Shown here: one piece after another, positions 5,736 to 5,866 of the stretch
How positions within the stretch are numbered: the stretch's first letter is position 1
How the letters are laid out: each line of letters begins with the position of its first letter
NCBI GenBank assembly: GCA_902803695.1
Contig: CADCQX010000224.1
Location: 1 to 5,866, forward strand
Reading direction: 5' to 3'
Length of the DNA stretch: 5,866 nucleotides
Source: Oscillospiraceae bacterium
GTDB taxonomy: Bacteria; Bacillota; Clostridia; Saccharofermentanales; Saccharofermentanaceae
Translations under genes and position numbers: made by a program
The notes under the pieces: model-generated
Databases searched by the model: none
What the model saw: only the letters and a program-made list of their open reading frames with translations
What the model was told of the DNA's origin: nothing

Positions 5736-5866
5736 TTCAATAAATTACAGTCATCTGTACCGCTATAGGACTGTACAAATAGCGGGAATTCTTCCATAAG
5801 TACAGTCATCGGTACAGTTCTAAGAAACTGTACTTATCACGGGAAAAACAGCAGAATTACAGTCAT
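5734..5866. repeat. Degenerate tandem repeat of about 56 bases, running off the window
   Basis: Unit 1 (5734-5788) and unit 2 (5790-5845) share ordered blocks: TCTTC, ATAA, TACAGTCATC, GTAC, ACTGTAC and CGGGAA, with variable bases between. A third copy is beginning at the edge, since ACAGTCAT recurs at 5747, 5802 and 5859 (spacing 55 and 57). CTGTAC or its complement GTACAG occurs five times between 5755 and 5833. Each unit can form hairpins: GTACAGTT 5812-5819 with AACTGTAC 5826-5833 in unit 2, and CCGCTAT 5760-5766 with ATAGCGG 5779-5785 in unit 1. The conserved parts are interrupted rather than continuous, so it is not a CRISPR array. The role is unknown. Confidence 0.6.

Larger units (their letters stand above)
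5554..5866. other. Non-coding end of the window, repeat- and hairpin-rich
   Basis: No credible gene is seen in these 313 bases. The longest open frame (5590-5799) has its ATG directly abutting AAGGGG, with no spacing for a ribosome binding site. Its translation has no recognisable features and runs into the repeats. There is no canonical terminator directly after the lipoprotein stop. The stretch is instead made of a long inverted repeat with nested hairpins (5577-5735) and a tandem repeat (5734 to the edge), both listed separately. Confidence 0.7.

Noticed and set aside
5590..5799. Small open frame of 69 codons after the lipoprotein gene
   Set aside because: AAGGGG directly abuts the ATG with no spacing for initiation, the product has no recognisable features, and the frame crosses the inverted and tandem repeats.
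5734..5866. CRISPR array
   Set aside because: There is no uninterrupted repeat of 23-37 bases; the copies are broken into short blocks and the bases between them keep partial similarity. No cas gene is visible.

Overview
The window looks like a chromosomal segment of an anaerobic Gram-positive clostridium of the rumen/gut type (Lachnospiraceae or Oscillospiraceae-like). The grounds are the protein families present (DUF4956, CotH-type kinases, a 'YLYP' domain lipoprotein), GGAGG-type ribosome binding sites, moderate GC content and single-membrane protein topologies. The genus cannot be named from the sequence alone. All real genes lie on the + strand.

Layout: (i) positions 2-508, the 3' part of a DUF4956 integral membrane protein whose start lies outside the window; (ii) 523-2454 and 2518-4128, two tandem paralogous CotH-family kinase-like proteins, each with a membrane helix at both ends; (iii) a 228-base intergenic region with a strong hairpin terminator at 4223-4255; (iv) 4357-5553, a separately transcribed lipoprotein with a conserved C-terminal domain of unknown function that opens with KPVIYLYP; (v) 5554-5866, a non-coding end holding a long imperfect inverted repeat with nested hairpins, followed by a degenerate tandem repeat of about 56 bases that runs off the window edge.

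How the genes may work together: in clostridial genomes, DUF4956 and CotH genes often sit beside a VTC-like polyphosphate polymerase gene. That gene would be expected just upstream but is not in this window. The spacing here (14 bases, then 63 bases with a hairpin) makes DUF4956-CotH-CotH one likely transcription unit. The positive-inside rule puts both CotH kinase domains on the outer face of the membrane. With the lipoprotein next door, the locus looks devoted to the cell surface. A link between phosphate-polymer metabolism and surface protein phosphorylation is a hypothesis, not something the sequence shows.

The least explained parts are the glycine/methionine-rich insert and repeat tail found only in the first CotH protein, the hairpin between the two CotH genes, and the structured, repeat-rich last 290 bases.
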